Below are positions 20,575 through 30,295 of a DNA stretch of 64,000 bases, piece by piece. Numbering within the stretch: position 1 is the stretch's first letter; each line of letters begins with the position of its first letter. The notes under the pieces were generated by a model that saw only the letters and a program-made list of their open reading frames with translations, made no database searches and was not told the origin of the DNA. Source of the DNA: Flavobacteriaceae bacterium MAR_2010_188 (GTDB lineage: Bacteria; Bacteroidota; Bacteroidia; Flavobacteriales; Flavobacteriaceae); assembly GCA_900104375.1 (NCBI GenBank), contig LT629302.1, positions 372,001 through 436,000 of the forward strand, given 5' to 3'. The translations under genes were made by a program, and so were the position numbers.

Positions 20575-21324
20575 ATGATGACTACCCGACTTTTGCCGAT
20601 TTTGCTATTATTTTGCTCAACGATGAAATCTAATGCCCAACAACAGGTTTATGAGCTAAGAACTTACGAACTTGAATTTAGCCGATCGGCTGATATTTTA
20701 CACAACTATTTTGAAAAGGCACTAATTCCTGCGCTAAATAGGCAAGGGGTTTCTAACATCGGCGCGTTTGAAGAAGAAGGTCAGAACCTACCTCAGAAAA
20801 TCTATTTGCTTATACCTTACAACGATATTTCCCAATTTTCTGCAAGTAGCGGTTCCTTGAATATGGATGAGAAATATCTTCAAGATGCAAAAGATTATAT
20901 AAATGTTACCGAACAAACCATTCCTTATAAACGATATTCAACCAGTTTGATAAAAGCTAGTTCTGGTTTTCCAAATCTTGTTAAGCCAGAGGATGGAGCT
21001 AATCTTTTCGAACTTCGGATATATGAAAGTCGCAACGAAGATGCTCTTCGGAGAAAAGTCAAGATGTTCAATGATAGTGAGTTCGGAATATTTGCAGAAG
21101 TGGGTCTTCCAATGGTGTTTTTTGGTGAAAATATCGCCGGAAGTCAAATGCCTTGTTTAACCTATATGTTAGCGTTTAACGACAAGGCGAATCACGATGA
21201 AGCTTGGTCAAAATTTGGACCGCATCCCGAATGGCAACGAATTACAAAATTGGAAGAATACAAGGATTCTATGAATGATATTACACGGGTATTTTTAAAG
21301 CCACTTTCATATTCCCAATTATAA
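20575..21324 (+). CDS. NIPSNAP-family protein with signal peptide
   Basis: I chose the ATG at 20575 over a TTG 21 bases earlier because it gives a clean signal peptide (MMTTRLLPILLLFC...SNAQ). The 249-residue product has two NIPSNAP ferredoxin-like halves: VYELRTYELEF (start about 24) and NLFELRIYESRNED (start about 143). The second half ends with the typical WSKFGPHPEWQ segment. The fold resembles dimeric alpha-beta barrels. Its function in bacteria is not settled. Export to the periplasm is inferred from the signal. Confidence 0.85.
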   Translation: MMTTRLLPILLLFCSTMKSNAQQQVYELRTYELEFSRSADILHNYFEKALIPALNRQGVSNIGAFEEEGQNLPQKIYLLIPYNDISQFSASSGSLNMDEKYLQDAKDYINVTEQTIPYKRYSTSLIKASSGFPNLVKPEDGANLFELRIYESRNEDALRRKVKMFNDSEFGIFAEVGLPMVFFGENIAGSQMPCLTYMLAFNDKANHDEAWSKFGPHPEWQRITKLEEYKDSMNDITRVFLKPLSYSQL

Positions 21325-21397
21325 TTATTGGTATATCCAATACTTTTTAAATATTAAATTTCAAAAATAGGGGAGAACAAACACGTCGACGCTCGTC

Positions 21398-21748
21398 TTA
21401 TAGATTAGACAATGGAATCAATTTCCTCAATTTTGGATATCTCAGCCATAAGACAAACCACACTAGCGACCCAAATACAATCGGAAAAACTAAATAAAAA
21501 CTGGGGTCTTTGTGAATAAGATGCGTTGCCACTGCGCCACCTAACCAAGCGGTCAATAGAATAGCACCTAGAAAAGTTGTTCTTGGCACCGCATATAACA
21601 CAGTTGCCAAAAATAAATAAATACCCATGTAGAGAATAGAAACTTCTGGAAACCCCATTTCTAGAGCGCCACTAACCGCCATCTCTATCTGCAAAATATT
21701 GTTGAAAGCGCCGAATAAGAAGAGTGCTACTAGTATTCCTTGAAGAAT
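21398..21748 (-). pseudogene. DoxX-like membrane protein, N-terminus interrupted by a stop
   Basis: Residues from a TTG at 21694 match the second half of the DoxX-like family (SGALEMGFPEVSILYMG, PRTTFLGAILLTAWLGGAVATH in parts, and LVWFVLWLRYPKLRKLIPL). The same frame upstream still encodes a good first helix (ILQGILVALFLFGAF) but is closed by TAA at 21749-21751, and no start codon lies between the stop and that helix. The gene therefore looks truncated, or it has a single nonsense change. The neighbouring VOC and nitroreductase remnants support local decay. A shorter functional product from the TTG cannot be ruled out. Confidence 0.55.
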
Positions 21749-21798
21749 TTAGGAAGTCCAACGGACTCCTTTCGAAATTTTATAATTAGCTTTTTCGA

Positions 21799-21870
21799 TC
21801 AGTCTTGTGCGTTTCTATGATTAATCATCCAATTTATTCCATATTGGTCTTTAAATTCCCCGATGCCATG
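21799..21870 (-). pseudogene. C-terminal scrap of a VOC/PhnB-like protein
   Basis: The last 23 codons before TGA at 21799-21801 read HGIGEFKDQYGINWMINHRN, the standard C-terminus of PhnB-type glyoxalase/bleomycin-resistance-fold proteins. The upstream frame is open but does not resemble the family, so only the tail survives. Confidence 0.5.
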
Positions 21871-22008
21871 TTTATTTGGAATTATACTACGATAATCATT
21901 ATAGTAAAACCGTAGCTTTCTGAATCTTAGATTAAACAGATTATCCGCAAAAAGAATAGGATTTATCTCTGTTTATTTTGAAAACTTCCACAGATATATG
22001 TTTATTGG

Positions 22009-22554
22009 CTAGTTTTGGATTAAATCCTTGGAATATTTGTTGCCCTTGTTATCTATGAGGAAGCCGTCTGAAATTTGATAGGAAAGCGTGTACTGCCCAA
22101 TTGAAAAATGGAAACCATTTTTTGTAGGTTTTGGGTAGTATCTGGCAGATTTATCGTCGCCATTCTTAAAGTCCCAGTTTAAATCATTGTTTTCATCGAT
22201 TTGTACCGCAAAACTGGGTTCTCCTTTTTCATTTTTCCAATTACCTGTAAATTGACCTTTGTTGCTATTTTTTTGAAGAATATAATCCACATTTCGAATG
22301 GTTAGAATATTATTTTCAGAATCCAAAGTTAAAGGGATGTCGAAATTTGAAGACGTGGCGTAAGAGTTTTTGCCTTCATCCACAATTTCCATTGACTGAT
22401 CGTATTGAGTAAGCCAGAATTTACCATCCTTCTTTTCGATATTAAGAATGACATTCTCGGTTTCCTTATCAGTCCAAGTGCTTTCGTAGAATTGTGATTC
22501 GTCGCATGAATGAAGAAATATTGCTAATATTAAGAGTAAGACTGGTTTTTTCAT
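22009..22554 (-). CDS. Hypothetical lipoprotein
   Basis: The 181-residue protein has a lipoprotein signal (LAIFLHSCDES, Cys17) and then a beta-rich sequence with repeated short strands, including GQFTGNWKNEKGEPSFAVQI and YTLSYQISDGFLIDNKGNKY. It resembles small lipocalin-like lipoproteins of flavobacteria in style, but I do not recognise the family. It is flanked by gene remnants on both sides. Confidence 0.7.
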   Translation of the reverse strand: MKKPVLLLILAIFLHSCDESQFYESTWTDKETENVILNIEKKDGKFWLTQYDQSMEIVDEGKNSYATSSNFDIPLTLDSENNILTIRNVDYILQKNSNKGQFTGNWKNEKGEPSFAVQIDENNDLNWDFKNGDDKSARYYPKPTKNGFHFSIGQYTLSYQISDGFLIDNKGNKYSKDLIQN

Positions 22555-22754
22555 AGTTACATTTTTAAATTAAGAAAACGCTTCAATTTATTATTGGGCA
22601 TTTTCTAATTTTAAGAATATGGAATCACACAGGCATTAAAGTACTAAACTTTAGTGATGTAACATTCAGCGTTGATTAAAATTTAGTATTTGGTGAGGTT
22701 ATATCCACAACAATCCAAATACTCAAAAACGAGAAATTCGATCAATTACTTAGG

Positions 22755-22883
22755 TTGAAAGAAAAAAAAATTTAAAAGTGTAGTTATACTTTCATTAGGT
22801 TATGGTGATGAAGAGAAAGACTTTTGGCGAATGCTAAAAAAGCAAGGCTACCAATTAAGGAATTTGCTACTGTTATTAACTAA
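22755..22883 (+). pseudogene. C-terminal remnant of a nitroreductase-family gene
   Basis: One frame encodes KSVVILSLGYGDEEKDF and, after a one-base shift in a T run near 22821, another encodes LANAKKARLPIKEFATVIN followed by TAA. Together they form the usual C-terminus of NfsB/YdgI-type nitroreductases (GYxDEExD...KKxR.P..EF). Nothing of the FMN-binding N-terminal part remains. Confidence 0.65.
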
Positions 22884-22912
22884 TTACAGTTCTTATAGAA
22901 AACTGAATCAAA

Positions 22913-24220
22913 TTAATCATCAATAGATTGTTCAACCAAAATGGGAAATTTCCAGCTGGTTTGGTCAGAATCAATTTTCTGGGTTTGTTTCAAAATGATT
23001 CCCATTATTTGTTCTTCTGGGTCAGCGAAATAGGCCGTATTGAAATAACCTCCCCAACTAAAAGTGCCTTCGCTACCAGCGCCACCAGAGTTCTCTCCAT
23101 TTTTGGTTTGTACACTAAATGCAAGACCATAGACTGCATCGGGATTTTCACCCCACAAATCGCCGATTTGGTTCGCCATAATAACATTTACGGTTGTTCG
23201 GCTTAACAGACGTTTTCCATTGAGTTCTCCATTATTTAAATACATCTGTAAGAACTTGGCATAATCTTCTGCTGTGCTGCACAATCCGGCGCCTCCAGAG
23301 AAAAATTGTTTGGCACCTTTTATTGGATAATCTGGATCGTAGAATGTAGTGGGATAGTTTATCCACTTTCCTTCTTCTTTAGTTTGAACGCTTACAAGTC
23401 GAGCTTCCTTAGATTTTGGCAAATAAAATCCAGTGTCATTCATTTCTAGCGGTTCAAAAATATGATTGTGTAGATAGACGTCGAAAGGCATACCAGATAT
23501 TATCTCTATAAAATATCCAAGCACATCATAGCTTTCGCTATAGGTAAACTTTTCGCCCGGATTATGGTGAAGAGGGAGCGAGGCTAGTTTTTTAATGTTG
23601 TCTCCTATTTTTATTGGCTCTGTAGTGAACAGGTCAATTATCCCTGCATCTTTATATATTTTCTTGAATCTTTCGTCCCCATCAATAACGCCGTAACCAA
23701 TACCAGAAGTATGGCTTAGAAGATGTCGGATGCTGATTTCTTTATCCGCTGGTTTAGTTAAAATACTTCCATCTGCGAGAACAGAATCAAGAACTTTAGG
23801 GTTTTTAAACTCGGGGATGTATTTGGAAATAGCATCATCCAATTTAAATTTACCTTGTTCCCATAACATCATTACTGCTGTAGCGGTTATGGCTTTAGTC
23901 TGTGATGCTAATCTAAAAATGTCATCTTTTTTTAACGGTCTTTTAGACTTTGCATCTGCAGTACCGAAGGCTTTATTGTAAACTATTTTACCGTTTCTGG
24001 CAACCAATGCGACCACACCTGGTAAATCGTTATCTGCAACCGCTTCTAGACACATAGAATCTATTCTGGCTAGTCTTTCGCTAGAGATACCAACTTCAGA
24101 AGGCTCAGCATAAACCAGTGCTGGAGATTTTTGTAAGGACGTTGTCTGAGCTTGAGCGCTTAAATAGAAAAAGCAGATTAAAACTGTAAACAAGGTTTTA
24201 AATGGGTAGTGATATTTCAT
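22913..24220 (-). CDS. Serine hydrolase of the class C beta-lactamase/esterase family
   Basis: The 435-residue protein has a signal peptide ending near residue 25 (LSAQAQ). The Ser-x-x-Lys motif is Ser106-Lys109 in RLASQTKAI. The Tyr motif is in FTYSESYDVLG (Tyr-Ser-Glu in place of Tyr-x-Asn), and a Gly-rich segment replacing the KTG box lies near the C-terminus (GAGSEGTFSWGG). This is typical of EstB-like esterases and D-aminopeptidase-like enzymes more than true beta-lactamases. It acts in the periplasm. It is monocistronic by spacing. The substrate is unknown. Confidence 0.9.
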   Translation of the reverse strand: MKYHYPFKTLFTVLICFFYLSAQAQTTSLQKSPALVYAEPSEVGISSERLARIDSMCLEAVADNDLPGVVALVARNGKIVYNKAFGTADAKSKRPLKKDDIFRLASQTKAITATAVMMLWEQGKFKLDDAISKYIPEFKNPKVLDSVLADGSILTKPADKEISIRHLLSHTSGIGYGVIDGDERFKKIYKDAGIIDLFTTEPIKIGDNIKKLASLPLHHNPGEKFTYSESYDVLGYFIEIISGMPFDVYLHNHIFEPLEMNDTGFYLPKSKEARLVSVQTKEEGKWINYPTTFYDPDYPIKGAKQFFSGGAGLCSTAEDYAKFLQMYLNNGELNGKRLLSRTTVNVIMANQIGDLWGENPDAVYGLAFSVQTKNGENSGGAGSEGTFSWGGYFNTAYFADPEEQIMGIILKQTQKIDSDQTSWKFPILVEQSIDD

Positions 24221-24506
24221 ATTCTTAAGTTAAATTATATGATTTCAATATTGGTGATAAAAACGAGTTTTTCTTAACTACTTTCTCTTGGTATCTAAAT
24301 TTACACGTTTTTCCGGAACTTGTTGCGAATGGTTGAATTGAGTATTTTTGAAATTTAGGTTAGTTATTAAAAACCTTAAGTTTCTAAGAATAAGTTGTAT
24401 TAATGTAGTTCTTAAAGCCCGATATCCCGATATATTTTCCATTCTCCTCCGCGAGTAGAGTTGATGATTTTGGAAGTCGGATAACAATAACTCCTTGACG
24501 CTGATG

Positions 24507-26489
24507 TTATTTTATGAGTTTATGGAACCGCTCTATATTGCTTTGATTGCCAAGGATGTAAATTATATCACCATATTTTAATATTTCGTCGGGTTTCACG
24601 CTTTGTATCATTTCATTTTTTCTTTTGATACCCAAGATATTTATCCCAAATTCCGCTCGTAGATTTAAGTCCTTTAACGGTTTACCTAAAAACCGATTAC
24701 TATCTGCCTTCATTTTTAAACTAGTAATATTAAATTCGGCAATTTTGCTTGGACGGTAGGTTTTTGGTGGTTTTAGGTCTCCTTTGAATAATTCGTAATT
24801 GTCCGATCTAACCTTGTCTATCAGATCCGAAATATCGTCTTCTGGAACGAGAAAATTATGGAGGATATTGGTGAATATTTGTATAGATGTTTCGAACTCC
24901 TCAGGAATCACTACATCAGCACCTAAAGCAATCAATTCTGAGGTTTCCTTAACATATCTCGTCCTTACGACCAAATAGAGCGAATCTGAGTAAGAACGCA
25001 CATTTTTAATGACAGCCCTCGTCCCAAGGTTATCGGATATGGCTATTACGGCTGCCCTGGCATTGGAAAGGTGCACGGATTCGAGGATATGGTCCTGGGT
25101 GGCGTCACCAAAGATTATAGGTAAACCTTTTGCCTTTTCACGTTTAACTGTATCGGCATTCATTTCAATAACAATAAAGGGAATGTTGTTAGAGGCCGCC
25201 GCCTTCGCCAAGTTGCTGCCATTGATACCATAACCAATAATGACCAAATGATTTTCCATTTCATCTTTACTGACCTCTCCATCATTGTTTTCAACACTCA
25301 TGGCGCCTCCTATACCTAGTTTCTTTGTTAATTTCATAAATCGATAGGCAGTTCTTTCGGAAACAATCATGATAAATGGGGTCAATATCATAGACACGAT
25401 AGAAACGGATAAAAAATATTGATTTGTCTGAGGGCTCAATAGATTATATTCTATACCCACCTTAGATAGAATAAAGGCAAATTCACCAATTTGAAATAGC
25501 GAGAGACCAGTTAGGATAACTGTTCTTGTTGGATATTTAAGAATCGCAACGGCGATAGCGGCAATGGTAGATTTTACAATAATTACGACCACGACCAATA
25601 TCATTATGTTTGTAATATGGTCTATAAAAAAGCTCAAATCGAGCAACATCCCCACAGACACAAAAAAGAAACTTGTAAACAACTCCCTAAATGGCAAAAT
25701 AATACTCGTTGCTTGGTGGCTATATTCTGATTCTGATATGATAAGTCCTGCCAAAAACGCACCCAAAGCGAGAGATAAGCCAGCTTGAGAGGTAAGAAAT
25801 GCCACCGCAAAGCAAAGGGTAATGGTGACCAAAAGAAACAGTTCTTTACTATTGGTTTTGGCTACGGAATGCATCAATCGTGGAACTATATATCGGGCAC
25901 CTATATACGTAATCAATAAAACAACAATAGACTTTATGAATAATGAAAGAATACTTAAGCCAATATTAGCAGATTCACCTGCGATCAAGGGAGTTACTAG
26001 CATCATCGGTACCACGATGATGTCTTGAAAGATTAAAATAGCTAAAGCATTTCGTCCATGCGGTGTCAACATTTCTTTTCGGTCCTGTAACGTTTTGAGG
26101 ACTATTGCCGTACTAGATAAGGAAAATAGAAAGCCAACAAAAACCGATTCATTCCAAGGATAACCTAAGAAATAATAAACCAAGCCGGTTACTAGCACTG
26201 TAAGGCCCACTTGTAAAAAACCTCCAATAAAAACCGTCTTTTTGATGGAAATCAATTGCTTGATAGACAACTCCATCCCTATTACGAAAAGCAAAAGAAT
26301 AATACCGATTTCAGATAAGATCTCTACTTGCTCAGCAGCGTCGATGAGGGTTAGGCCATAGGGACCGATGATAATTCCTGTTAAAAGAAATCCGATTATT
26401 GAAGGAAGTTTTAATCGTTGCAGCGCAAACACTATAACAACCGAAAAGCCCAAGAGAATAAGGATATCTTGCAGTAAGGGTAAATGCAT
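24507..26489 (-). CDS. Monovalent cation:proton antiporter, CPA2/KefB-like, with TrkA domains
   Basis: The 660-residue protein has about 12 membrane helices (residues 5-380) of the Na/H exchanger fold, with GFLLTGIIIGPYGL near the N-terminus. A TrkA-N Rossmann domain follows (about 410-530; HLVIIGYGINGSNLA), then a TrkA-C ligand-binding domain (about 570-655). This layout is that of KefB/KefC and related potassium or sodium/proton antiporters gated by NAD(H) or nucleotides. Glutathione-gated Kef proteins need a KefF/G partner that is not adjacent, so I would not call it kefB. It works in the inner membrane for pH and cation balance. Confidence 0.92.
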   Translation of the reverse strand: MHLPLLQDILILLGFSVVIVFALQRLKLPSIIGFLLTGIIIGPYGLTLIDAAEQVEILSEIGIILLLFVIGMELSIKQLISIKKTVFIGGFLQVGLTVLVTGLVYYFLGYPWNESVFVGFLFSLSSTAIVLKTLQDRKEMLTPHGRNALAILIFQDIIVVPMMLVTPLIAGESANIGLSILSLFIKSIVVLLITYIGARYIVPRLMHSVAKTNSKELFLLVTITLCFAVAFLTSQAGLSLALGAFLAGLIISESEYSHQATSIILPFRELFTSFFFVSVGMLLDLSFFIDHITNIMILVVVVIIVKSTIAAIAVAILKYPTRTVILTGLSLFQIGEFAFILSKVGIEYNLLSPQTNQYFLSVSIVSMILTPFIMIVSERTAYRFMKLTKKLGIGGAMSVENNDGEVSKDEMENHLVIIGYGINGSNLAKAAASNNIPFIVIEMNADTVKREKAKGLPIIFGDATQDHILESVHLSNARAAVIAISDNLGTRAVIKNVRSYSDSLYLVVRTRYVKETSELIALGADVVIPEEFETSIQIFTNILHNFLVPEDDISDLIDKVRSDNYELFKGDLKPPKTYRPSKIAEFNITSLKMKADSNRFLGKPLKDLNLRAEFGINILGIKRKNEMIQSVKPDEILKYGDIIYILGNQSNIERFHKLIK

Positions 26490-26967
26490 TAGCTGATGTT
26501 TTCTTTAAGATTTGTTATTCGTTTTTTTATCCAACTTTTTTAATATCAATTGCATAGATACTATAATAGCTTAGGAAATCATAATGTAATCATGTTTAAT
26601 TGTTTGTAGCTTAATTAGCTAGCTATAAACCCAATGGGCGCAATTAAAATCCATATCCCTACCTGTAAAAACCGTTGGCTTTCTATGAATTTAATTATTT
26701 CTTGTTGAATATGAGGGGTTTTTATTTAGAATCAAATATCTAAAATTTTGAATTTAATTTTAAATGTTATAAAGATGCATAGCTTGATTTTGAAGGATTG
26801 AGACTCCATAAGATTAAAGCACTTGTTTTTAGGCCGTTAACCTGTTTTTCCATTTCTATATTAACGGAATAATCAATTTATTTATATTTCTAGAGTACAT
26901 TTAAATTGAACAGTTATTAAAGATATTGAAAATCTAGAATTTCAGATATAATTTTGATATGCGCGAT
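26490..26967. other. 478-bp AT-rich gap without a gene
   Basis: I find no family-like frame, tRNA or strong hairpin here. It must contain the promoter of the antiporter gene. Confidence 0.5.
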
Positions 26968-27579
26968 TTATTTTTCTATAATGGTTCGAAAAGTGAGATT
27001 TACTCTGGGTTGGTTGATACGCTTTGTAGGCGGTAAACGGTGTAACCAATATTGTTGGGTTCTATCTTTCATGACCAATAAGGTTCCGTGTTCTAAAATC
27101 AAATCAATTTTTTCTTTTGTTTCTTTGTGCTTAAAAGAAAATTTTCTCTCTGCTCCAAAACTTAAAGAAGCAATAGCTCCATTTTTTTTTAAGACCTTTT
27201 CGCCATCACTATGCCAAGCCATCCCTTCGCTGCCGTTATGATAAAGGTTTAGTAAGCACGAGTTAAAAGACTCACCCGTTTTTTCTTCTGCAACGGCTTT
27301 CAATTCCAACAATTCCGTTGTCCAAGGTAATGCTCGTTTTGTGGTGTTAGAATAGGTGTATTCAAATTCGGTGTCGCCGTACCAAGCAACTTTTCTCTTG
27401 GTTATAATAAGTTTTCCGAAAATAATTACCTTGTCATTTTTCCATTCGATGGTATTCAATAAATACTCAAAATAGCGATTGGCTTCGGTATTGGTAAAAA
27501 GTTTTCCATAGTGATTTACTATACCATCTTTTGGCAATATATTCTTAGAACTATCTATTTCTTGGTCAAATAAATCCAT
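26968..27579 (-). CDS. AlkB-like 2-oxoglutarate/Fe(II) dioxygenase
   Basis: The protein (203 residues from the ATG at 27579, chosen because MDLFDQEI is the usual family start; an upstream ATG at 27603 is possible) has the Fe(II) ligands His and Asp in AWHSDGE and the distal His in YWLHRLPP. The 2-oxoglutarate-binding Arg residues are in PRVNLTFR. AlkB proteins remove alkyl groups from bases in DNA or RNA by oxidation, and this short form is common in flavobacteria. It has no signal peptide. The next gene upstream is 146 bp away, so it has its own promoter. Confidence 0.93.
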   Translation of the reverse strand: MDLFDQEIDSSKNILPKDGIVNHYGKLFTNTEANRYFEYLLNTIEWKNDKVIIFGKLIITKRKVAWYGDTEFEYTYSNTTKRALPWTTELLELKAVAEEKTGESFNSCLLNLYHNGSEGMAWHSDGEKVLKKNGAIASLSFGAERKFSFKHKETKEKIDLILEHGTLLVMKDRTQQYWLHRLPPTKRINQPRVNLTFRTIIEK

Positions 27580-27725
27580 CTTTTGTATTCTATTTTCATA
27601 CAAAATTGCATGATTTTTTGTTAGTCTAATGCCTGCCCAACTAATAAAAAAAATCTTTTGTAATTAAGCTTATTTAATCCACAAATCCGCATTTGTGAAA
27701 TAAGCCATACTAAGAAGTATACTAT

Positions 27726-29444
27726 CTACTTTATTCTTGAAGAAAATATCTTGGTGTCTGAGTTTGCCCAAATCGTCTTTAATCTTTCATCAATTTGAGA
27801 AGCTTTATTTTGATCGTTTAGCTTTGTATAGGCTAATTTTAATCCATGTAGCGCCCATCCATTTTTTGGTAACCTCACGAGATCTTCTTCAAATGTAACA
27901 ATGGCATCATTATACTTTTCTGCTTCAATTTGAATTGCCCCTAAAGTATGTCTAACAGAAAAAAACCAATCTGGGGGCTCATTATAATTTAATCCATCTT
28001 CAATGATAACTGCTTCATTTAGTAATGAAATACTTTCATCAAAATTTAACTCCCTTGCTAAAATTTCAGCTTTGAGAACTCTTTTGGCAATTTGTAGAAG
28101 AACATCTACCGAATTTATTTCCCAAATAGTGATGTCCTTAAGACTTGCGTCATTTGCGAAATTTTCCAGGGACTTTAATTCTTTTTTAGCCGCTACTACA
28201 TCATTTCGTCCTAGAAAAGCCATGCCGCGAGCATAATTTCTAACAGCTTCTGGATATATTAATGAGGAATCTTCATTATTCATTTTAAGGATTTCTTCCC
28301 ACTTTCCAAATTTTACATACACGTAATAGGGTATGCTGTAATAATGCTGAATTGTACCCCATCCAGGTTCTTTCATTAATAAAATATTACAATGTTCAGC
28401 CACTTTATCTGAAGCCTCTATGGCCCATTTACTATTACCTTCTAAGGTTGCTGTAGCAGCCATAAAATGATAATTGTGAGGAAAATAAGCGAGCGGATAT
28501 GCGCCTTGTGCATTACAATCGGAAACATAACTACTGTCTACAGAGATTGCTCTAATATTCGAAAGTGTGCCTTTATGATAATCTCCCGTTCTTATATAGA
28601 TATGCGAAGGCATATGTACTAAATGACCTGCCCCCGGCACCAAATCTTCATCGAACAATTGCGCGCTTTTGAATGCCTTTTCAGGTTCTGAAGAGGTTTC
28701 AATAGCATGTATATAAAAATGATGTGCTCCTGGGTGTGTAGGATTTAAAGCTATCGCATGTTCTAATATTGAAATAATATTTAAAGTCCATTCTTTAGGA
28801 TTTCCTTTTTTATCCCATAAATCCCAAGGATGTAAATCCATCAATGATTCAGCATATAGGGTCGCAATATCAGCATCATTTGGAAAATTCTCATGGACTT
28901 TTTTCATAGCATTAGAATAGGCTATATCCAGTTCGGTTCTATCTTCTACAGGATCTTTTACATATCTTTTAGACAAAGCCCTAATCAAAGCTTTTTCCTT
29001 TGGTGAACTATTACTGTTTGAAAGTTCCAATGCTTTTTGAATGGCCATAAATGCTCTTTCATAGTTATCAGGTTCCATTCCTGCATTATAATTTGGTCCT
29101 AAGACATAGGCGAATCCCCAATAGGCCATGGCACATTCTGGATCCAATTTGGTTGCATAATAAAAAGAGCGGGCTGCCTCGGCATGATTAAATCCATAAG
29201 CCAATATTAAACCTTGATTTACATATTGCTGTGATAATTTATTTTTTGTTGTAACCGGAAAATCAAGCACATCTAGTCCATCAATTATTGGGGCTATATT
29301 ATCTGTTTTATACCATTCCGCATCACTCGTTAATGGGACACAAGTAATAAACTGTCGCTGTGATATATCTTTGGAATTGGATCTATTTTTACATCCAAAT
29401 ATGATAGCTAAACAAATAAGTAAAATGAAGTTGTTAATTTTCAT
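27726..29444 (-). CDS. TPR-repeat lipoprotein
   Basis: The 572-residue protein has a lipobox (AIIFGCKN, Cys18) and then helical repeats of the tetratricopeptide type. AARSFYYATKLDPECAMAYW (about 87-106) and DAIVTFEEDLVRLPKNGWAL (near the C-terminus) are clear TPR units. The middle part has conserved HPGAHHFYIHAIE and GAGHLVHMPSHIYIRTGDY segments that are found in a widespread family of periplasmic proteins annotated only as TPR proteins. Their histidine-rich core could bind metal, which is inference. No partner gene is adjacent. Confidence 0.85.
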   Translation of the reverse strand: MKINNFILLICLAIIFGCKNRSNSKDISQRQFITCVPLTSDAEWYKTDNIAPIIDGLDVLDFPVTTKNKLSQQYVNQGLILAYGFNHAEAARSFYYATKLDPECAMAYWGFAYVLGPNYNAGMEPDNYERAFMAIQKALELSNSNSSPKEKALIRALSKRYVKDPVEDRTELDIAYSNAMKKVHENFPNDADIATLYAESLMDLHPWDLWDKKGNPKEWTLNIISILEHAIALNPTHPGAHHFYIHAIETSSEPEKAFKSAQLFDEDLVPGAGHLVHMPSHIYIRTGDYHKGTLSNIRAISVDSSYVSDCNAQGAYPLAYFPHNYHFMAATATLEGNSKWAIEASDKVAEHCNILLMKEPGWGTIQHYYSIPYYVYVKFGKWEEILKMNNEDSSLIYPEAVRNYARGMAFLGRNDVVAAKKELKSLENFANDASLKDITIWEINSVDVLLQIAKRVLKAEILARELNFDESISLLNEAVIIEDGLNYNEPPDWFFSVRHTLGAIQIEAEKYNDAIVTFEEDLVRLPKNGWALHGLKLAYTKLNDQNKASQIDERLKTIWANSDTKIFSSRIK

Positions 29445-29687
29445 ATTGAATGATTTTTCTTTTTAAAATGGCGTTGAGAGAAGAGTTGGGTGTGCCATAC
29501 TAATTTAGTAAATATCACTGGATAAAATACCAGAAATGATTTTTTTCAGCCTAGTATTGCGCTAGCTTTTAAATATTTAATGATTTTGTAAGACTGTTAA
29601 TTTTTTACTTTTAGTAAAGCGAGATTATAGTGGCGGGTGTTCTTTAGGGACTGTGTTTCTAAAATTCAAACCACTCCATAAAATCCA

Positions 29688-29934
29688 TTTTATAAAGCTG
29701 AAGAGAAATCGAAGCAAATCATGTTGTTTAGCGCCGTCCTTTCTATTTTCATTTCTTGCAGCGGGCTATTTGGTTTATCGGTTCTTCAATCGACCCAGCT
29801 AAAAAACTGGCTTTGATAAATCTGCTGAAATAAAATATAGTTTTTCGTTAGAAGTTTCGGGTAGGTTTTTGGTAGTAATAATGACGGTTGCATCTGCATT
29901 TACAAGTCGAAAGCATGAGTTTACCCAACCTTAA
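29688..29934 (+). pseudogene. Remnant of an FtsX/MacB-type ABC permease
   Basis: One frame from 29688 encodes FYKAEEKSKQIMLFSAVLSI followed by FISCSGLFGLSV up to a TGA at 29814. This is the transmembrane segment that precedes the last periplasmic-facing loop in MacB/FtsX permeases. A second frame (29833-29934) encodes FSLEVSGRFLVVIMTVASAF and ends at TAA, fitting the last membrane helix. Stops and a frame change between them show that the gene is dead. The flanking bases (29445-29687 and 29935-30295) hold no other recognisable gene. Confidence 0.6.
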
Positions 29935-30295
29935 CTAAGGCTTAGATTTAAGGGTAAAGGCTTTCTAAGGTAGATGGAAATATCCGGTTGATTTGGTTTA
30001 ATAATAAACGACACCAACGACCTACCGAACTCCAACCTAAAATACTAGATGCCACCTGGCTAGTATTGAATATTCAACTTAATGCACTCCGAGAAGATGA
30101 ATTGGGTACCAAGAAATAAATACTTCAGGCAATTTTTCAGACCTAGTTTGACCTAGTTGACAAAAACTGAAATCTAGGCTTATAAATATATTGGATGAAG
30201 AGAAGAAGGTTAGGATAAATGTTTCTTTTATTCTATACGATGTCCGCTTTTTGATGATGGATTTCTATTTTTGACGTACTTATTCAATAAATCTT

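Noticed and set aside
24278-24487. 69-residue minus-strand open frame
   Set aside because: No family resemblance, Arg/Asn-rich composition and position in the promoter region of the serine hydrolase suggest a chance frame.
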